Origin: Chelativorans xinjiangensis
Lineage (GTDB): Bacteria > Pseudomonadota > Alphaproteobacteria > Rhizobiales > Rhizobiaceae
NCBI RefSeq assembly: GCF_009812055.1
Contig: NZ_WQNH01000003.1
Coordinates: forward strand, 179,076 to 243,075
Direction of reading: 5' to 3'
Length of the DNA stretch: 64,000 bases
The notes under the pieces were generated by a model. That model was not told the origin of the DNA. It did not search any database and saw nothing but the letters and a program-made list of their open reading frames with translations. Each line of letters begins with the position of its first letter. The first letter of the stretch is position 1. This document shows positions 61,333 through 64,000 of the stretch, piece by piece. The translations under genes and the position numbers were made by a program.

Positions 61333-62514
61333 TTACGAGGCGCCTGCCGAGGGTGCGGGTTCGGCGATTTCGTCCGCCGGCCGCACCAGGTTCGACATCA
61401 AAAGCACCACCCCCAGAAGCACGGCAAAGCCGATGAAAACCGGTGTGAAGCCCGTCCGCTCGGCCACGAAGCCGACGATGGATGGCGCGGCGAGCATGCC
61501 GGAATAGCCGATCGTGGTGGCCACGCTCATGCCGGCGGCCGACGAGATGCCGGGCTGGTTGCCTGCCGCCGAGAAGGCGATGGGCACCATATTGGCAATC
61601 CCCAGCCCGGCCAGGGCGAAGGCCAGCGTAGCAGCCGCCGGCGAGGACGCCAGCCCCGCCCCCAGCATGCCGACTGCGGCGACGATGCCCGAGAGCCGCA
61701 TCGTCGTTACCGCGCCCAGCCGGTTGCGCACCCCGTCGCCGAGGAAGCGCATCAGGGCCATGGCCCCGGAAAAGGCGGTAAAGGCGAGGCTCGCCGTAGC
61801 CAGGCCGGCGCCCATCTCCTGGCGCAGATAAAGGGCCGCCCAATCGAGGACGGCCCCCTCCGGCGCCATCGAGAACAGGGCGACGATGCCGGTAAGATAG
61901 ACAAGCGGATTGCGCGGAAAGCCGCTCAGCCGGCCGCCGCCCGTCGCCGCCGGCTTGCGCTCGACGATGAGTTTCGGCATGGCGGCGAACACGAGCACGA
62001 GCGCAAAGACGGTGACGGCGCCGGCATGCGCCAGATGCCCCCATTGCTCGGCCAGAACGCCGCCCACACCCGCGCCGACGAAGCCGCCGAGGCTCCAGAA
62101 GCCGTGCGAGGAGGACATGATGGCACGCTGCAGCCGGCGCTCCACGACCACCGCATTGGAGTTCATGGCGACATCCATGCCGCCCAAAAGGCCGCCGAAG
62201 GCAACAAGCGCCGCGATCAGCGTCGGCATGCCCGGCGCCGCGGCTATGGCGAGAAGCGAGCAGGCGCACAAGACGCCGGACACGCGCGCCACCGCACGCG
62301 AGCCGTAGCGGCTGATGAGCCATCCGCACATGGGCATCGCCACGACAGCCCCGAGGCCGAAGATGAGGATAAGCAGGCCAAGTACCGTCTCACTCAGCGA
62401 GAAGCGCGCGACGAGCAACGGGATCTGCGGCGCCCAGCTGCCGACCATGAAGCCGTTGACGAAGAAAAAGGTCGCAACGGCCCAGCGGCCGGAGAGCGCG
62501 TTCTCTTGTGACAT
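61333..62514 (-). CDS. MFS transporter
   Basis: 393 residues with about twelve membrane segments in two halves. GWLISRYGSRAVARVSG between TM2 and TM3 is the MFS signature region, and GGMDVAMNSNAVVVERRLQRAIMSSSHGFWSLGG in TM4-5 resembles the YfkF/YbjJ-like subgroup. The substrate is not assignable. An AAGGAGAG ribosome-binding site precedes the ATG at 62514. Its last codons are near the DUF3309 gene, with which it is convergent. Confidence 0.9.
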   Translation of the reverse strand: MSQENALSGRWAVATFFFVNGFMVGSWAPQIPLLVARFSLSETVLGLLILIFGLGAVVAMPMCGWLISRYGSRAVARVSGVLCACSLLAIAAAPGMPTLIAALVAFGGLLGGMDVAMNSNAVVVERRLQRAIMSSSHGFWSLGGFVGAGVGGVLAEQWGHLAHAGAVTVFALVLVFAAMPKLIVERKPAATGGGRLSGFPRNPLVYLTGIVALFSMAPEGAVLDWAALYLRQEMGAGLATASLAFTAFSGAMALMRFLGDGVRNRLGAVTTMRLSGIVAAVGMLGAGLASSPAAATLAFALAGLGIANMVPIAFSAAGNQPGISSAAGMSVATTIGYSGMLAAPSIVGFVAERTGFTPVFIGFAVLLGVVLLMSNLVRPADEIAEPAPSAGAS

Positions 62515-62595
62515 GTCGATATCCGTAGCTGACCTCGGAAAGGAGAGCGAACCAACGGTCCTTTATATTCACCGCTTGCGGGTTGGGACTGTTCA

Positions 62596-62635
62596 GGCAT
62601 GGATCCTCGGGTCAAGCCCACTGGTGTCCGGTTAA
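62596..62635. repeat. Left 40-bp arm of a perfect inverted repeat around the IS
   Basis: The arm reads GGCATGGATCCTCGGG, then TCAAGCCC, then ACTGGTGTCCGGTTAA, and is the exact reverse complement of 63961-64000. The outer 16 bases equal one arm of the palindrome at 29746-29792. The inner part contains the IS terminal repeat. Confidence 0.95.
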
Positions 62636-62651
62636 ATTTTCTGGACACGGC

Positions 62652-62724
62652 GCATGACATTGATTCTACTCTGTTTCAGACGTTTCGCGGCGTTTGAGAC
62701 ATGAGCAGAAGGTCAATGTCATGC
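62652..62724 (+). promoter_or_regulatory. Inverted repeat masking the transposase start codon
   Basis: GCATGACATTGA (62652-62663) and TCAATGTCATGC (62713-62724) are perfectly complementary. The right arm includes the ATG at 62721 and adjoins the AGAAGG ribosome-binding site at 62707-62712. A transcript entering from outside the IS would contain both arms and fold, hiding the start; one initiated between the arms would not. Confidence 0.6.
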
Positions 62725-63964
62725 GGCACCACAATAGCGTTTTTCACGGGCTTCAGAAGCATATTCCGTGGGCGGTATTCGAGCGGCTTGTGGACAAGCA
62801 CCGAGCCGACCACAGGGTGCGCCGGCTCGACACCAAGAGCCAGTTCCTGGCGCTCCTGTTCGGGCAATTGGCGGGGGCGGCGAGCCTACGCGACATCGAG
62901 GCGGGGCTGATGAGCCAGTCCGCCCGTCTCTACCACCTGGGCATGGGCTGCGTGGCGCGCTCCACCCTGGCCGACGCCAATGCCCGGCGGCCGGCAGCAC
63001 TTTATGGCGAGTTGTTCGCCCATATGGCGGCGCAGGCCAGCCGCCGCACGCGCCGGCACCTCAAGGATGCGGTGCGCATCCTCGATGCCACCAGAGTGCA
63101 GATGTCGTCGCTGAGCCGGGGCTGGCTGGAGACGCAGAACGGCCGGCGCGCCATCAAGCTGCACAAATCCTCGATGCCACCAGAGTGCAGATGTCGTCGC
63201 TGAGCCGGGGCTGGCTGGAGACGCAGAACGGCCGGCGCGCCATCAAGCTGCACATTGCCTACGACCCGGCGGCCGATGCCCCGCTCAATGTTGTGATGAC
63301 CAGCCAGCGGGTCAACGACATCACCCCGGCCAAGGCCATGCCGGTCACACCGGGAATGACCTATGTGTTCGATCTGGCCTATTACGATTTCGCCTGGTGG
63401 GCGGCCCTGGATGCCAAGGGCTGCCGCTTCGTCACCCGGCTGAAGAGCAACACCGGGCTTGACGTTGCGGCCGAGCAGGCCGTGCCCGCGGACGGCAACA
63501 TCCTCGCAGACCGCATCGGGCTGTTGCCGCAGCGCATGGCCCGTGCGCGCCGCAACCCCTTCGCCGCGCCGCTGCGCGAGATCACCGTGCGCATCGAAAC
63601 CGGCAAGACCATCCGCCTGATCACCAACGATCTCGATGCTCCGGCCGAGGACATCGCCGATCTCTATAAGCAGCGCTGGCAGATCGAACTGTTCTTCAAG
63701 TGGATCAAGCAGAACCTCAAGCTCAGCCACTTCCTCGGCACTTCCGAGAACGCCGTGCGCACCCAGATCTATGTCGCCTTGATCGCCCACATTCTGCTGC
63801 GCGCCGCCCAGGCAACCCAGAAAGCCGTCACCCAGCCGCTCGCCTTCGCCCGCCTCGTTCGCCTCAACCTCATGCACAGGCGGCCCATCGACGCCCTCAA
63901 CACCCCACCGCCGCCAGTGCCGCCCGATCCACGGCAAATGACCCTAAACCTCGCGCCAGCTTAA
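62721..63964 (+). pseudogene. IS4-family transposase, frameshifted by an 89-bp tandem duplication
   Basis: The 5' part (MRHHNSVFHGLQKHIPWAVF...) runs in one frame to a stop at 63203, and the 3' part (IAYDPAADAPLNVVMTSQRV ... LNLAPA) is open in another frame to 63964. The break is due to an 88-bp segment, 63078-63165, repeated at 63167-63254 with one extra A between. The net gain of 89 bp is not a multiple of three. The duplicated block encodes ILDATRVQMSSLSRGWLE, which holds the first catalytic Asp; the second Asp (FDLAYYDF) and the Glu (YKQRWQIE) lie downstream. Without the duplication the gene would be intact, so the event looks recent. Confidence 0.9.
63078..63254. repeat. 89-bp tandem duplication in the transposase gene
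   Basis: Copies 63078-63165 and 63167-63254 appear identical over 88 bp, with a single A between. Identity implies a very recent event or a sequence-assembly artefact. Confidence 0.93.
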
Positions 63965-64000
63965 CCGGACACCAGTGGGCTTGACCCGAGGATCCATGCC
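63961..64000. repeat. Right 40-bp arm of the inverted repeat around the IS
   Basis: Exact reverse complement of 62596-62635; it reaches the window edge, so the true length of the repeat is not known. The outer part equals an arm of the palindrome at 29746-29792. Confidence 0.95.

Larger units (their letters stand above)
62619..63977 (+). mobile_element. IS4-family insertion sequence with broken transposase
   Basis: Terminal inverted repeats CACTGGTGTCCGGTTAA (left) and TTAACCGGACACCAGTG (right) bound about 1.36 kb containing one transposase gene. The transposase carries the YREK signature of the IS4 family (Y-x2-R-x3-E-x6-K in YKQRWQIELFFKWIK). The exact ends are uncertain because the perfect inverted repeat continues outward for 23 bp on each side into palindrome sequence. 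No target duplication is apparent. The right flank runs to the window edge. Confidence 0.88.

Overview
This is a gene-dense, high-GC stretch of alphaproteobacterial chromosome. I infer a member of the Rhizobiales, most likely the Phyllobacteriaceae/Mesorhizobium side. The reasons are gene content and order (dapF-mtaB-ftsY; mdh-sucCDAB-lpd; SUV3-like helicase-S4 protein-fdxA-carD; phaAB divergent from phaR), a Brucella Omp19-like lipoprotein, an RpoH2-type sigma factor, and many dispersed intergenic palindromes of the kind common in that order. I found no rRNA, tRNA or CRISPR array.

Layout. 1-6.1 kb: ftsY (cut by the left edge), mtaB and dapF on the minus strand, then a DUF1328 protein, an Omp19-like lipoprotein and zapE. 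6.3-17.7 kb: a TCA-cycle block, mdh-sucC-[VapC-type toxin-antitoxin pair and cupin]-sucD-sucA-sucB-LysE exporter-lpdA. It supplies malate dehydrogenase, succinyl-CoA synthetase and the complete 2-oxoglutarate dehydrogenase complex. 17.8-23.3 kb: TraB/GumN protein, xerC, DUF2066 protein, Uup-like ABC-F ATPase and thiamine pyrophosphokinase. 23.4-26.9 kb: a TPP riboswitch in front of thiBPQ, divergent from the kinase gene, so uptake and activation of thiamine sit together. 27-35 kb: M48 metalloprotease, rpoH2, carD, fdxA, S4 protein and SUV3-like helicase.

35.4-46.7 kb: phaB-phaA and divergent phaR (polyhydroxybutyrate), rpmF, mtgA with a conserved small gene, an IspA-type prenyl synthase, a glycerophosphodiesterase, a two-receiver hybrid histidine kinase, soxR with a visible SoxR box, and ispG. 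46.9-54.8 kb: a GntR regulator, a peptide-type ABC transporter (including a fused permease-ATPase) and a divergent M20 amidohydrolase, probably one regulated uptake-and-hydrolysis unit. 54.9-62.5 kb: a 3-hydroxybutyrate dehydrogenase-like SDR, a TetR regulator divergent from an RND pump, a DUF3309 protein and an MFS transporter. The right edge is an IS4-family element whose transposase is broken by an 89-bp tandem duplication.

Most of the window is housekeeping. The points I find most worth a second look are: a stem-loop placed exactly between the Shine-Dalgarno and start codon of sucA, inside a leader with several hairpins; the toxin-antitoxin pair splitting sucC from sucD, with a 14-bp perfect inverted repeat as probable operator; the IS4 element sitting at the centre of a palindrome that also occurs empty in this window; a start-codon-masking inverted repeat in that IS; a repeat-rich 560-bp region upstream of the helicase; and a hexanucleotide microsatellite in ftsY. 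I do not see a clear, wholly new multi-gene system.
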